DNA of 39,777 nucleotides from Nitrosomonas sp. Nm166 (GTDB taxonomy: Bacteria > Pseudomonadota > Gammaproteobacteria > Burkholderiales > Nitrosomonadaceae): positions 70,779-110,555 of the forward strand of contig NZ_FONE01000005.1 of the NCBI RefSeq assembly GCF_900112825.1. Direction: 5' to 3'. A model generated the notes under the pieces. The model did not search any database. It was not told the DNA's origin and saw only the letters and a program-made list of their open reading frames with translations. Shown here piece after piece: positions 16,782-26,087 of this stretch. Each line of letters opens with the position of its first letter. Position 1 is the first letter of the stretch. The position numbers and the translations under genes are program-made.

Positions 16782-18266
16782 TCACTGGTAACGGTAAATT
16801 TCATTGTTTATCCCTCTGGTTAACTGATCGATCACTGTGCCATTTGCATCCTGTAATGCGACCTGTAAGGGCATCTTACCCAACGCATGCGTCGCGCACG
16901 AAAGGCAGGGATCGTAGGCGCGCACTGCGACTTCCAAACGATTTAGCAAGGCTTCAGTAATTTCCTGCCCATCCAGATATTGGTCGGCAACCGAACGGAC
17001 AGATTCATTCATCGCCTGATTATTGCTGGTGGTTGAGACAATCAAATTCGCTCTCGTGATTAATCCTTCTTCGTTAATCTGATAGTGATGAAACAAGGTG
17101 CCGCGCGGCGCCTCGATCACGCCGATCCCTTCTGGCTGCAACTCGCCTTTTTCAGCCACTAATTGCGTGCTGGTAATTTCCGGGTCCTGCAACAGTTTAT
17201 GAATCGATTCCGCACAGTGCAATGCTTCAATCATGCGTGCCCAGTGATAAGCAAGCGTATCATGCACCAATCCATCCTGACCAAATGCCTTGAAGCGCTG
17301 GCGTGCCGCTTCTGCCAGCGGTGTTGAAATCGCATCGCAATTATTGATGCGCGCCAGTGGGCCGACGCGGTACCAGCCGTGTTTAGTCCCCAATGCCGAC
17401 AGGTAGGGGAACTTCATATAACTCCACGGGCGCACTTCTTCCCGCAGAATCTGCTGATAACCACAGTAATCAAACTGGTCAAAAATGTGAGTGCCATCGG
17501 CGTGGCGCGCGCGCAATCCACCGTGATAGAACTCCAGTTCGCCGTTTGCTCCCGTCATACTGAGATAATTGCTGGGCACAGTGGCGAAATCACGATGTTC
17601 CGGATGCACAGTATGGATTTCTTCGTTCAGCGCGAGTGCTTCCAGGCTCCATTGCAGGACATCGCTGATATCGGCCAGCAACGAAGCGCGCTCAAGAACT
17701 GTCAGCGGCTTGTTCATGCCGCCCGGTATCGCACCGGTGCCGTGAATGCGCTTGCCGGTAATCGCGGCAATGATCTGCTGGCCATACTTGCGCAGTTTGA
17801 CGCCTTTCAATGCAATCTCAGGATATTGTTTTAGAACTCCCGCGATATTGCGCTGTGCCGGATCGCTGCCGAAGCCGAACAGGAAATCCGGCGAAGATAA
17901 GTGGAAAAAATGCAGTGCATGCGATTGCAGAATCTGGCCAAAGTGCAGCAAGCGGCGCAGTTTGGTAGCAGCCGGCGGGAGTTGCCGCACACCGGCCAGT
18001 TGATCCACTGCCTTGCCTGCCGCCAATTGATGGCTGACCGGACAAATACCGCATAGCCGTTGCACAATAAATGGCACGTCCCAGTAAGGGCGGCCCTGGA
18101 TAAACTTTTCAAAACCGCGAAACTCGACAATATGCAGACGCGCTTCCTGGATATGATTGTCTGCATCCAGCAGCAGAGTGATTTTGCCGTGCCCCTCAAT
18201 GCGGGTAACCGGGTCAATGGCGATGCGCCGGGTAGCGGGGGGTAGCGGATTATTATCAGGTTCCAT
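16782..18266 (-). CDS. hoxH: Bidirectional [NiFe] hydrogenase large subunit HoxH
   Basis: The 494-residue catalytic subunit splits or makes H2 at a NiFe(CN)2CO site. Two Cys pairs hold the metals: RLCGICPVSH (Cys72, Cys75) and DPCLSCATH (Cys454, Cys457). The final 34 residues after His460 are the extension expected to be cut off by HoxW. The N-terminal IAIDPVTRIEGHGK segment is also typical. The sequence and neighbours place it in the NAD-linked bidirectional group (3d). It starts 6 nt after hoxY. Confidence 0.97.
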   Translation of the reverse strand: MEPDNNPLPPATRRIAIDPVTRIEGHGKITLLLDADNHIQEARLHIVEFRGFEKFIQGRPYWDVPFIVQRLCGICPVSHQLAAGKAVDQLAGVRQLPPAATKLRRLLHFGQILQSHALHFFHLSSPDFLFGFGSDPAQRNIAGVLKQYPEIALKGVKLRKYGQQIIAAITGKRIHGTGAIPGGMNKPLTVLERASLLADISDVLQWSLEALALNEEIHTVHPEHRDFATVPSNYLSMTGANGELEFYHGGLRARHADGTHIFDQFDYCGYQQILREEVRPWSYMKFPYLSALGTKHGWYRVGPLARINNCDAISTPLAEAARQRFKAFGQDGLVHDTLAYHWARMIEALHCAESIHKLLQDPEITSTQLVAEKGELQPEGIGVIEAPRGTLFHHYQINEEGLITRANLIVSTTSNNQAMNESVRSVADQYLDGQEITEALLNRLEVAVRAYDPCLSCATHALGKMPLQVALQDANGTVIDQLTRGINNEIYRYQ

Positions 18267-18272
18267 AATTTG

Positions 18273-18830
18273 TTAATCGTAATGCAACCGGGATTGGGAA
18301 AGTACCGGCTTTTGCCCGGCCAGTAACGGCTCCAGTATCTGCAGGAATTCATCCGCGGAAGGCGGGCAGCCGGGCAGGAAATAATCGATGTGCACCACCT
18401 CGCTGACCGGATACACCTTATCGAGCAGCAAAGGCAGCTCACTATCATTGGGAATTTGCGGATTCGTGACGCCAATTCCGGTGAGATACACTTCCTGCAA
18501 ACAGTCCTGCAAATCGAAATAATTGCGCAGTGCAGGAACGTTGCCATTGATCGCGCAGGCTCCCACCGCGATCAGGATGGCGCAGTTGGCGCGAAATTCG
18601 CGCAATACCTGCACGTTCTCCGCATTGCACACGCCCCCTTCAATCAGGCCGATATGGCACGGACCACAGTGTTTGATGTCGGTAAACGGCGAGCGGTTAA
18701 ATTCGACCTGTTCGAGCAAGCCTGCCAGGCGCTCGTCCATGTCGAGAAAAGACATGTGACAACCGAAACAACCGGCTAATGACGTGGTGGCGATTCTGAT
18801 TCTGGGGTTAATTTCTCGCTCAGTCGTCAT
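18273..18830 (-). CDS. hoxY: Bidirectional [NiFe] hydrogenase small subunit HoxY
   Basis: The 185-residue subunit carries the proximal [4Fe-4S] cluster next to the NiFe site. The four Cys regions are visible: GCFGCHMSFLD, HCGPCHIGLIEGGVC, VGACA and PGCPPSADEF. The short length without an extra C-terminal ferredoxin-like domain is normal for soluble NAD-reducing hydrogenases. Its start overlaps the hoxU stop by 4 nt (ATGA), so translation is probably coupled. Confidence 0.96.
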   Translation of the reverse strand: MTTEREINPRIRIATTSLAGCFGCHMSFLDMDERLAGLLEQVEFNRSPFTDIKHCGPCHIGLIEGGVCNAENVQVLREFRANCAILIAVGACAINGNVPALRNYFDLQDCLQEVYLTGIGVTNPQIPNDSELPLLLDKVYPVSEVVHIDYFLPGCPPSADEFLQILEPLLAGQKPVLSQSRLHYD

Positions 18831-19561
18831 TTTTCTTCCTGTTTCTTGGTGGCATGTTCCTGCAAGCCGATGTCACGGATGGTGTGCTGGTCATAGATGC
18901 GTTGCCCGATCGGCACCCGATAGCCTTGCTCCTTGATCAGAATCGCGCCGACCGGACAGATAGTCGCCGCCAGGTCGGTGGTTTCCATCGTGCTGTCGGC
19001 CAGTTTTCCAGTCGGGGAATTGACGATCAGATGCGCTTCCGTACCGCGGCCTGCGATGGCAAACACGTTTTTCCCATCCACTTCGCGGCTGGCGCGCACA
19101 CATAAATCGCACAATATGCAGCGGCTGCGATCGAGCAGGATATCGGGATGCGAGGCGTCAGTCTCGCGGCGCTGGTAGAAATAGGGAAAATGATCCTCCA
19201 GCATGCCCAGATAATAGCCCATCGCCTGCAGTTTGCAATTGCCGGTTTTTTCACACGACGGGCAGATATGATTGCCTTCGACAAACAGCATTTGCGTGAG
19301 GGCCTTGCGCGCTGCGTTTAATTCCGAGGTGTTGTTGCGGATTTCCTGACCGGCGGCAGCCTGCGTGATGCAGGCAGCGGCGCTGCGGTTGCCGATTTCC
19401 ACTACACACAAACGGCAATTACCGCTTGGTGGCAGTCCGGGATAATGGCACAGGTGCGGAATATAGACTTCTGCAGCGAGCGCGGCATCCATGATGGTTT
19501 GCCCAGCCGTGAACGGAATTTCCCGGCCGTCGATCGTGATCGTGTTTTGGCTCGCCTGCAT
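18827..19561 (-). CDS. hoxU: Hydrogenase diaphorase subunit HoxU (Fe-S protein)
   Basis: This 244-residue NuoG-N-terminal-like protein passes electrons between HoxF and HoxY. It contains a plant-type [2Fe-2S] ferredoxin domain (CHYPGLPPSGNCRLC), a His/Cys cluster region (HICPSCEKTGNCKLQ) and a [4Fe-4S] binding stretch (RCILCDLCVRASREV, later ICPVGAI). It lies 5 nt after hoxF and overlaps hoxY by 4 nt. Confidence 0.96.
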   Translation of the reverse strand: MQASQNTITIDGREIPFTAGQTIMDAALAAEVYIPHLCHYPGLPPSGNCRLCVVEIGNRSAAACITQAAAGQEIRNNTSELNAARKALTQMLFVEGNHICPSCEKTGNCKLQAMGYYLGMLEDHFPYFYQRRETDASHPDILLDRSRCILCDLCVRASREVDGKNVFAIAGRGTEAHLIVNSPTGKLADSTMETTDLAATICPVGAILIKEQGYRVPIGQRIYDQHTIRDIGLQEHATKKQEEK

Positions 19562-19566
19562 GACAG

Positions 19567-21327
19567 TTAATCCAGATGCGCCGCCGCGTCACGCTGGGTG
19601 ATTTGCCGGGCATCTTCCAGCGCCTGGTCCAGATCAAAGCGTGCGGTGAAGTGTTGTTGCAGATTTGCGGTAAACGTCTGCGGGAAGTGCTGCAAGCCAT
19701 CCAGCACATGATTGGCCGCCGTATGCCCCAGACCGCAGTGTGAATGACGCTCAATCAACTGGCCGATTTGTTTCATTTCCGCGATATCCTGTGCAGTGCC
19801 CCGGCCATTGGCGATCTTATCCACATGGCATTTAAGCAACTGGGTACCGACGCGGCAAGGGACGCAGAAACCGCAGCTTTCATGCGCAAAAAAATGGGCA
19901 AAATTGCAGTGGATAGCCAGCAGATCACGCTGCTGTCCGAATACCAGAAACGATCCACCAGTGGATACATCTTCAAAGCTGATAGCATGATGAAAATCCG
20001 CTGCACCGATCAATCTTCCGGCGGGTCCGCCAATTTGCACCGCCCGGGCATTCTGTGCGCCGCAGTCGTCCAGAACCTGTTGGATTGTGACGCCAAAAGG
20101 ATATTCATAAATCCCGGGTAATTGACAATCGCCGCTGACGCTGAGGATTTTACTGCCAGATGATTTTTCCGTGCCGACGGATTTAAACCAGGCGCTGCCA
20201 TGCACGGTAATATGCGCTGCGGCAATCAAAGTTTCGACATTATTGACGACCGTAGGTTGATTCAAATAGCCGTGCGTGACCGGAAAAGGCGGGCGGATGC
20301 GCGGAATGCCGGGTTTGCCTTCGAGCGATTCGATGAGCGCCGATTCTTCACCGCAAATATAAGCGCCAGCGCCGACGACAATTTCGATATCGAAGTGAAA
20401 ATGGGCATGTCCCAGAATATGCTGTTCCAATAATCCTTGTTTCCGGCGCCCCTTGAGCGCCGCGTGCAAATGCGGAAGCAAATAGCGGTACTCGCCGCGC
20501 AGATAGACAAATCCTTTCTCTGCGCCGATGATAAAGGCGCATACGGCCATCCCCTCAAACAGCGCATCAGCGTGGTCATGCAGCAACAAGCGATCCTTGA
20601 AAGTGCCGGGCTCGCCTTCATCGGCATTGCAAACGACATAACGTGTTTCGCCGGGCGCCTCGCGGCAGAATTGCCATTTCTTGCCGGTGTCAAATCCGGC
20701 ACCACCACGGCCGCGCAATCCGGATTGCAGGATTGCGGTCAATGTCGACTCAGCACCCTGATCGAATGCTCTTTGTAGCGCGCTGCCGGACACGAACTGT
20801 TCTGCTAGCAGCAAGTTGCGCTGATGCACGGTATCATGCACTGCAAACCATTCCGTCGGCCAATCAGCTACTGGCGTTTCAGTCGCAATCCGGCGTGCAA
20901 TCTGGGCAATCCTGTCCGGATTCAAACCGGTGATCGGAACGCCATTGACCAGCAAGGATGCGCCGTGGTCGCACATGCCGATGCAGGAAGTTTCATCAAT
21001 ACTGATCAATCCGTCCTGGCGCGTTTTACCTAGCGTGACTTGCAATTGCTGGCACAGCATCAGCATCAGGTTTTGCTCCTGCAGCAGATAACCGCAACTG
21101 GTGCAATTACTGAACAGGATATGGAAACGCCCACGCGGTTGGGTGTAAAAAAAGGAATAAAATTCAACAACGGAAGCCACCTGGCTGACGGGCACATTGA
21201 ATTCGGCGGCAACCTGCTGTACCGACTCGGGCGAAATATGCAGGAATTGCTCCTGCAGCGCATACAGCCGGTGCAATAAATGCCCGGATCTTGAATCAGG
21301 ATATTTGTGCGGATATGGGTTGGCCAT
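19567..21327 (-). CDS. hoxF: Hydrogenase diaphorase subunit HoxF (NADH-binding, with fused NuoE-like domain)
   Basis: In this 586-residue protein the first 160 residues resemble NuoE/HoxE ([2Fe-2S] thioredoxin-like: CTSCGYLLQ, ETSCIGMCDHG). The rest is NuoF-like, with the FMN/NAD site GLRGRGGAGFDTGKKW and NADEGEPGTFKDR. The [4Fe-4S] site is ESCGFCVPCRVGTQ plus the later HCGLGHTA. The fusion explains why there is no separate hoxE. It is the first gene of the hox operon. No clear Shine-Dalgarno or consensus promoter is visible in the 210 nt before it, although TATACT lies 13 nt before the start; regulation by an activator is therefore possible. Confidence 0.96.
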   Translation of the reverse strand: MANPYPHKYPDSRSGHLLHRLYALQEQFLHISPESVQQVAAEFNVPVSQVASVVEFYSFFYTQPRGRFHILFSNCTSCGYLLQEQNLMLMLCQQLQVTLGKTRQDGLISIDETSCIGMCDHGASLLVNGVPITGLNPDRIAQIARRIATETPVADWPTEWFAVHDTVHQRNLLLAEQFVSGSALQRAFDQGAESTLTAILQSGLRGRGGAGFDTGKKWQFCREAPGETRYVVCNADEGEPGTFKDRLLLHDHADALFEGMAVCAFIIGAEKGFVYLRGEYRYLLPHLHAALKGRRKQGLLEQHILGHAHFHFDIEIVVGAGAYICGEESALIESLEGKPGIPRIRPPFPVTHGYLNQPTVVNNVETLIAAAHITVHGSAWFKSVGTEKSSGSKILSVSGDCQLPGIYEYPFGVTIQQVLDDCGAQNARAVQIGGPAGRLIGAADFHHAISFEDVSTGGSFLVFGQQRDLLAIHCNFAHFFAHESCGFCVPCRVGTQLLKCHVDKIANGRGTAQDIAEMKQIGQLIERHSHCGLGHTAANHVLDGLQHFPQTFTANLQQHFTARFDLDQALEDARQITQRDAAAHLD

Positions 21328-21470
21328 AACAAGCAGTATAACGAAATTAAAATCAAAGTAATAGAAATGGTATGTCTTAACCGGGTCGATCTGATGCGGA
21401 AGTCCTTGCCTATTACTTCCACGGCTTTATGCAAGGCTGATCAGCGTCGGGATATCTTGTGCCAGCCTCA

Positions 21471-21499
21471 TTGATCACGCGTTATACTTATGTTTTAAT
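21471..21499 (+). promoter_or_regulatory. Predicted vapBC promoter
   Basis: TTGATC (21471-21476), a 17-nt spacer and TTTAAT (21494-21499) precede vapB. Each hexamer matches consensus at four of six positions. The -10 runs into the palindrome at 21497-21528, as expected for an autorepressed toxin-antitoxin operon. Confidence 0.4.
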
Positions 21500-21528
21500 G
21501 TGTATTCTTTTGAATGTAGATACACATT
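21497..21528. promoter_or_regulatory. Palindromic operator-like element before vapB
   Basis: AATGTGTAT (21497-21505) and ATACACATT (21520-21528) form a perfect 9-bp inverted repeat with a 14-nt spacer, ending 9 nt before the vapB start. VapBC complexes commonly bind such repeats to repress their own operon. That role here is inferred. Confidence 0.6.
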
Positions 21529-21537
21529 TATCCAACG

Positions 21538-21732
21538 ATGAGAACAAATATTATTATTGACGATAGTCTTCTTGCTGATGCCATTAAGCTGACTGGTGCA
21601 AAAACCAAAAAAGAGGCTGTAGAACTTGGCCTCAGGACGCTAATTGCATTAAAAAAACAAGAAAACATCAAGAAATTTCGCGGTAAGCTCAACTGGGAAA
21701 ATGATCTGGATCAATTGAGAACCGATCAATGA
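21538..21732 (+). CDS. vapB: VapB-type antitoxin
   Basis: This 64-residue antitoxin begins MRTNIIIDDSLLADAIKLTG, a ribbon-helix-helix DNA-binding segment typical of the VapB family whose members carry TKKEAVELGLRTL. The C-terminal part (FRGKLNWENDLDQLR) is the usual toxin-neutralising tail. It overlaps vapC by 4 nt, so the two are co-translated. No Shine-Dalgarno is obvious before the ATG. Confidence 0.9.
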   Translation: MRTNIIIDDSLLADAIKLTGAKTKKEAVELGLRTLIALKKQENIKKFRGKLNWENDLDQLRTDQ

Positions 21733-22130
21733 TTTTGATCGATTCCAGTGTGTGGATTGCTTACTTCAATGGTGTTGTCAGCCCGGAGACAGACCGGCTG
21801 GATTCCCTTCTCGGCACTGCACCAGTGGGTACCGGCGACATCATGTTGACCGAAGTATTGCAAGGATTCCGGCGCGATAGTGACTTTGCCATTGCCAAAG
21901 ACCTGCTTTCATCCCTACCCATCTACAACATGCTCAACACCGAACTGGCCTATAAAAGCGCTGACAATTATCGCTTGCTGAGAAAAAAGGGCTTTACCGT
22001 ACGTAAAACGATTGATGTGATTATTGCGACTTTTTGCCTCGAGCATGATTTTGCGCTATTGCATTGTGACAAGGATTTTTTGCCTTTTCATCAAGCCCTT
22101 GGTCTTCGTAATGCGCTGGAAGATTTGTAG
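21729..22130 (+). CDS. vapC: VapC-type PIN-domain toxin
   Basis: This 133-residue ribonuclease of the PIN family inhibits translation by cutting RNA when not bound by VapB. The four expected acidic residues are present: Asp5 (ILIDSSVWI), Glu42 (TEVLQGF), Asp96 (TIDVIIA) and Asp114 (HCDKDF), so the toxin should be active. The RNA target cannot be told from sequence. Confidence 0.92.
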   Translation: MILIDSSVWIAYFNGVVSPETDRLDSLLGTAPVGTGDIMLTEVLQGFRRDSDFAIAKDLLSSLPIYNMLNTELAYKSADNYRLLRKKGFTVRKTIDVIIATFCLEHDFALLHCDKDFLPFHQALGLRNALEDL

Positions 22131-22295
22131 TGGGGCGATTATGTGAAAGTTGCAAGACTTGACACCGATGATTTTATGGTACCAATAATGCCGTAAAATC
22201 TGATTCTTCGGCTATCTATTGATCCAGACATAAAAAGGTTTATTAGAATCTCCGTATTCTAGCCTTCCCTTCTCTACTATGAAAAATCAAACTGT

Positions 22296-22955
22296 TTAAT
22301 GACCAATTCTATAAGGACAAATTTCCCTTATTCTATTCCCAATCTTCTGTAGAAGATAGTTACTGTTTAAACCATAAGATCCTGAAAAGAAGGGAATAAC
22401 GACGAGCGTAGTATGTTGATCAAGGTGAACCCAATAAAAACGCCTTTTATTTTCAACTTTACTCCCAGGAGAAGGAGATAGATCTTCGTACTGTATCGTA
22501 GCGCTATTTTCGCTATTACCGCCAAAACAAATGAAAAAATCTCTTAAATAACTAACTCCAGTGCAAACGATTAATTTTAACCTATACATATGCCAAAGCG
22601 CTGAATCTGTAGAATCGAATGCTATCGGATATAAATTGAGCTTAAATATCTCAGAGCCCTTCCACTTCTTAGATACAAACTCAGAGTAATTCTCGACCTT
22701 TTCCCCAACTATCGCAGAATAAAGCTTCGCGAAACTCCGACCAAACGGATAAGTAATACTATCTTTCCAGTCATAGATATTCTGCTCTGGTGTAGATGCA
22801 CCATTTTTAATTTCTCTCGGTAGCCTTTCTGCGTAATAATCATTTTTGCTACCCCCGCCCCATTCTATGCCGCATAACCAGGTGTCAGCATTAATGTTTC
22901 CACCATCGCAGCCGGATAAGGAGCATGCCCATTCTTTGAAATTATTTGGAACCAT
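22296..22955 (-). CDS. Protein of unknown function attached to the end of the aromatic operon
   Basis: This 219-residue protein is not recognised with certainty. The N-terminus has FKEWACSLSGCDGGN and TWLCGIEWGGG; the C-terminal part has VVIPFFSGSYGLN followed by a helix. The placement of a glycine-rich strand end near the N-terminus and a 'P-F-x-S-G-S-x-G' turn near the C-terminus is faintly like uracil-DNA-glycosylase folds, but I would not name it so. No signal peptide or transmembrane segment. It starts 9 nt after the tyrA stop, so it is probably co-transcribed. Its base composition is clearly more AT-rich than tyrA, which suggests later arrival. Confidence 0.65.
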   Translation of the reverse strand: MVPNNFKEWACSLSGCDGGNINADTWLCGIEWGGGSKNDYYAERLPREIKNGASTPEQNIYDWKDSITYPFGRSFAKLYSAIVGEKVENYSEFVSKKWKGSEIFKLNLYPIAFDSTDSALWHMYRLKLIVCTGVSYLRDFFICFGGNSENSATIQYEDLSPSPGSKVENKRRFYWVHLDQHTTLVVIPFFSGSYGLNSNYLLQKIGNRIREICPYRIGH

Positions 22956-22964
22956 TCGCTTTTT

Positions 22965-23855
22965 CTAATCTTTATTATTCTTCAACCAATCTTCCCGCAC
23001 ACCCCGCGCTTGAGAAAAAGCCTTCTCCAATGCCTTGCCATCTTGATTTTTCAGCATTTCCTGCAATAATTTCAATTCATTCTGATACCCATCGATCTGT
23101 TTAAGCAACGCTTCACGATTCGCCAAACAGATGTCGCGCCACATTTCTGTAGAGCTGCTGGCGATGCGGGTGAAGTCGCGCAGGCCGCTGCCGGCGAAAC
23201 GCAGCATTTTTTCAGGGTTGCTGGTGATGTGATTGAGGTGGTTTATCATCGTGAATGCCAGAAGATGCGGCAGATGGCTGGTGGCTGCGAGTATCTGGTC
23301 GTGTTCGTCGGCGGGCATGATGGAGACTTGCGCATCGCAGGCTTGCCATAATTGACGGACTTGATCGACAGCATCGGTGCTGGTTTCTGGTAGCGGGGTG
23401 AGGATGACGTGCTTGTCATGATACAAATCCGCTTGTGCGGCTTGTGCGCCACTTTGCTCGGTGCCGGCGATCGGGTGGCCGGGGACGAAGTGGTGGCGGT
23501 TTTGCATCGGAAGATGGTGGCGTGCTGCGGCGATGACATCCTGCTTGGTGCTGCCGGCATCGGTGATGATCGTGTTGGCCTGCAGATGCGGGGCAATTTT
23601 TTCCATGATGTGGGCGGTCTGACCGACCGGCATGGCCAGAAATACCAGATCTGCGCTGTGCAGGGCAGATGTTATATCGGTGGCGATTTCATCAATGATG
23701 TTCAGCTCAACGGCGCGTTGCAGGTTTTGCTGGCTGCGTCCGATGCCTACGATATGCTTGGCCAGCCCGGCGTTGCGTAGCGCTAAAGCGAACGATCCAC
23801 CGATTAGACCGATACCGATGATGACCAATTTATTAAGTATCGCGATATTTGCCAT
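22965..23855 (-). CDS. tyrA: Prephenate/arogenate dehydrogenase TyrA
   Basis: The 296-residue enzyme makes 4-hydroxyphenylpyruvate (or tyrosine from arogenate) by oxidative decarboxylation with NAD(P). It has the Rossmann motif GIGLIGGSFA near the N-terminus, ITDAGSTK, and the active-site HPIAGTEQSGA. ATG at 23855 is chosen because it directly precedes the Rossmann fold (MANIAILNKLVIIG). It follows aroF by 20 nt and is the last known gene of the supraoperon. Confidence 0.95.
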   Translation of the reverse strand: MANIAILNKLVIIGIGLIGGSFALALRNAGLAKHIVGIGRSQQNLQRAVELNIIDEIATDITSALHSADLVFLAMPVGQTAHIMEKIAPHLQANTIITDAGSTKQDVIAAARHHLPMQNRHHFVPGHPIAGTEQSGAQAAQADLYHDKHVILTPLPETSTDAVDQVRQLWQACDAQVSIMPADEHDQILAATSHLPHLLAFTMINHLNHITSNPEKMLRFAGSGLRDFTRIASSSTEMWRDICLANREALLKQIDGYQNELKLLQEMLKNQDGKALEKAFSQARGVREDWLKNNKD

Positions 23856-23875
23856 GAGTGAATCACCGCTTTTTG

Positions 23876-24892
23876 TTACAGACTGCGCCCGATGACTTCG
23901 GCAATACCTTTTAATGTTCCCGTCAGATCCTTGAGTTCCAGTGGATTCAGCGCCTGGTCGGCATCGCACCAGGCTTCGCACGGATTCGGGTGCATTTCCA
24001 CCAGCAGACCATCGGCGCCTGCCGCGACCGCTGCGCGCGCCAGCGCTGGCACCATCCAGGCTTTACCACCGGCATGCGAAGGATCGATGATGACCGGCAG
24101 ATGGGTTTCTCGTTTAAGTACCGGCACGCAGGTAACATCCATCACGTTGCGGTAGGCAGTTTCAAACGTGCGAATGCCGCGTTCGCAGAAAATGATGTTG
24201 TGATTGCCGCCCGCAGCAATGTATTCAGCTGCCATGAGCCATTCGGAAACAGTGGCGGACAGGCCGCGCTTGAGAATCACCGGTTTACTGATACGCCCGA
24301 CTTCTTTCAGCAGGTCGAAATTCTGCATGTTGCGCGTGCCGATCTGGATGACATCGACATCATGCTCGAGAAAGGTGTCGAGCATGCGCACATCCATCAG
24401 CTCGGTGACAATCGGCAGGCGATATTTGTCGGCAGCCCTGCGGAAGATGCCCAGACCGTCGACGCCTTTGCCCTGGAAAGTATACGGACTGGTGCGCGGT
24501 TTGAAGGCGCCGCCGCGCATCAGGCGGCAACCGGCGGCTGCGACTTGCTGTGCTGCCAGATCCATCTGTTCCTGCGTTTCCACTGAGCAGGGGCCACCGA
24601 TCACTTGCACTTGTTTGCCGCCGATCGGAATGCCGCGGACTTCGACGATGGAGTCCTGTTTATGCGATTCGCGCGAAACGATTTTGTATTGTTTGACAAT
24701 ATGCATCGAGTATTCCACGCCCGGCAGAGAATCGAACATTTCCGGATCGAGCTTGCTTTCATCACCGATGGCACCGATTACGGTGCGTTTGGTACCCCGG
24801 GAAATATTGACTTCATGTCCGAAGCCTTGGATTTTTTGCACAACCGTACCGATTTGCTCTTCGGTAACGTCTTTATTCATGACGATGATCAC
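23876..24892 (-). CDS. aroF: 3-deoxy-7-phosphoheptulonate synthase, type I-beta with N-terminal regulatory domain
   Basis: The 338-residue enzyme condenses phosphoenolpyruvate and erythrose 4-phosphate, the entry step of the shikimate pathway. Residues 1-70 are a ferredoxin-like regulatory domain ([18 protein letters not shown]), as in the Thermotoga-type enzyme where it senses aromatic amino acids. The barrel has [20 protein letters not shown] and IDPSHAGGK. Its start overlaps the hisC stop by 4 nt. Its place between hisC and tyrA gives the operon its own committed step. Confidence 0.94.
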   Translation of the reverse strand: MIIVMNKDVTEEQIGTVVQKIQGFGHEVNISRGTKRTVIGAIGDESKLDPEMFDSLPGVEYSMHIVKQYKIVSRESHKQDSIVEVRGIPIGGKQVQVIGGPCSVETQEQMDLAAQQVAAAGCRLMRGGAFKPRTSPYTFQGKGVDGLGIFRRAADKYRLPIVTELMDVRMLDTFLEHDVDVIQIGTRNMQNFDLLKEVGRISKPVILKRGLSATVSEWLMAAEYIAAGGNHNIIFCERGIRTFETAYRNVMDVTCVPVLKRETHLPVIIDPSHAGGKAWMVPALARAAVAAGADGLLVEMHPNPCEAWCDADQALNPLELKDLTGTLKGIAEVIGRSL

Positions 24893-26013
24893 GCGAATTC
24901 TCCTATTGCCATTGCGTTTTCAAGTGATTCGAGGAATCGTTTGTTTTGGGATTCCAGACCAATTGTGACCCGAAGGTGATGCGGCATTTCGTAAATGCCC
25001 AGAGGACGTACGATGACACCTTGCTGCAGCAGGCTTTGATAGACTTGCGGGGTATTGGTCGCATCGCCTTTGACACGGAAGCTGATGAAATTGCCATACG
25101 AAGGAATGTATTCAATGCCGAGTTTGCGGAAACCGTCAGCGAGCTGTAACATGCCTGCGCGGTTCAATGCATAGGATCGCTGCACAAATTCAGCATCCTG
25201 CAACGCAGCCAGCGCGCCAACCAAGCCCATACTGTTGACATTGAACGGTTGCCGCACGCGATTCATCAGGTTAGCCACGTCAGGATGCGTTAAGCCAAAC
25301 CCGACGCGTACACCGGCCAAGCCGTATACTTTGGAAAAGGTGCGTGTGATCAGTAGATTGGGAAACTGTTTCAACCACCTGATACTGTCTGGTTTGTTGG
25401 CTTCCGGCAGGTATTCGTAATAGGCTTCGTCTATAACCACCAGTACGTCGCGGGATACCCGTTCCATGAAACAATACAATTCATCTTCGCTGGATAAGGT
25501 GCCGGTTGGATTGTTCGGGCTGGCGATAAAAACAATCCGAGTCTCAGGCGTGATGGCATCCAGCATGGCGGGCAGATCATGACCATAGTCTCTGGCGGGA
25601 ACCGATATGCCGTTAGCACCAATCATCTGTACCACCAGCGGATAAACCGCAAAGGCGTGTTGTGAATACACCGCAGCCGCGCCTGGCTTCAGAAAAACGC
25701 GCGCGGCAAGATCCAGTACATCATTAGAACCGTTGCCTAAAATGATCTGCTCTGGATCAACCCCGTAGCGTTTGGAAAGAGCAGCTTTTAACGCATAGCC
25801 GCTACCGTCCGGATACAGCGAGACCTCATGCAATGCATTAATCATGGCATCCAGTGCGAGGGGGCTTGTTCCAAGCGGATTCTCGTTGGAAGCCAATTTG
25901 ATGACGCAGGCTTCGTTTAATCCCATTTCCCGCGCCAGTTCAGAGATCGGTTTACCAGGTTGATAAGGTTGGATAGCGCGGATATATTCCGGAGCAAAGT
26001 CACAAAGATTCAT
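24889..26013 (-). CDS. hisC: Histidinol-phosphate/aromatic aminotransferase (HisC family)
   Basis: This is a 374-residue PLP enzyme of fold type I. The lysine is in [25 protein letters not shown] at the N-terminus and [11 protein letters not shown] are typical. Position between pheA and tyrA suggests that it also, or mainly, transaminates phenylpyruvate and 4-hydroxyphenylpyruvate, as proposed for HisC paralogues in such operons. It lies 74 nt after pheA. Confidence 0.93.
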   Translation of the reverse strand: MNLCDFAPEYIRAIQPYQPGKPISELAREMGLNEACVIKLASNENPLGTSPLALDAMINALHEVSLYPDGSGYALKAALSKRYGVDPEQIILGNGSNDVLDLAARVFLKPGAAAVYSQHAFAVYPLVVQMIGANGISVPARDYGHDLPAMLDAITPETRIVFIASPNNPTGTLSSEDELYCFMERVSRDVLVVIDEAYYEYLPEANKPDSIRWLKQFPNLLITRTFSKVYGLAGVRVGFGLTHPDVANLMNRVRQPFNVNSMGLVGALAALQDAEFVQRSYALNRAGMLQLADGFRKLGIEYIPSYGNFISFRVKGDATNTPQVYQSLLQQGVIVRPLGIYEMPHHLRVTIGLESQNKRFLESLENAMAIGEFA

Positions 26014-26087
26014 AAGATTAAGTTATTAAAGAAAAAATACAAAGGTTAAATGAATTTAATAAAAGGTTAGTTAGTGACGGCAAACCA

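Noticed and set aside
21328-21420. Consensus promoter for hoxF
   Set aside because: TATACT is present 13 nt before the start, but no -35 lies at a normal distance and no sigma54 motif was found, so I could not support a call.
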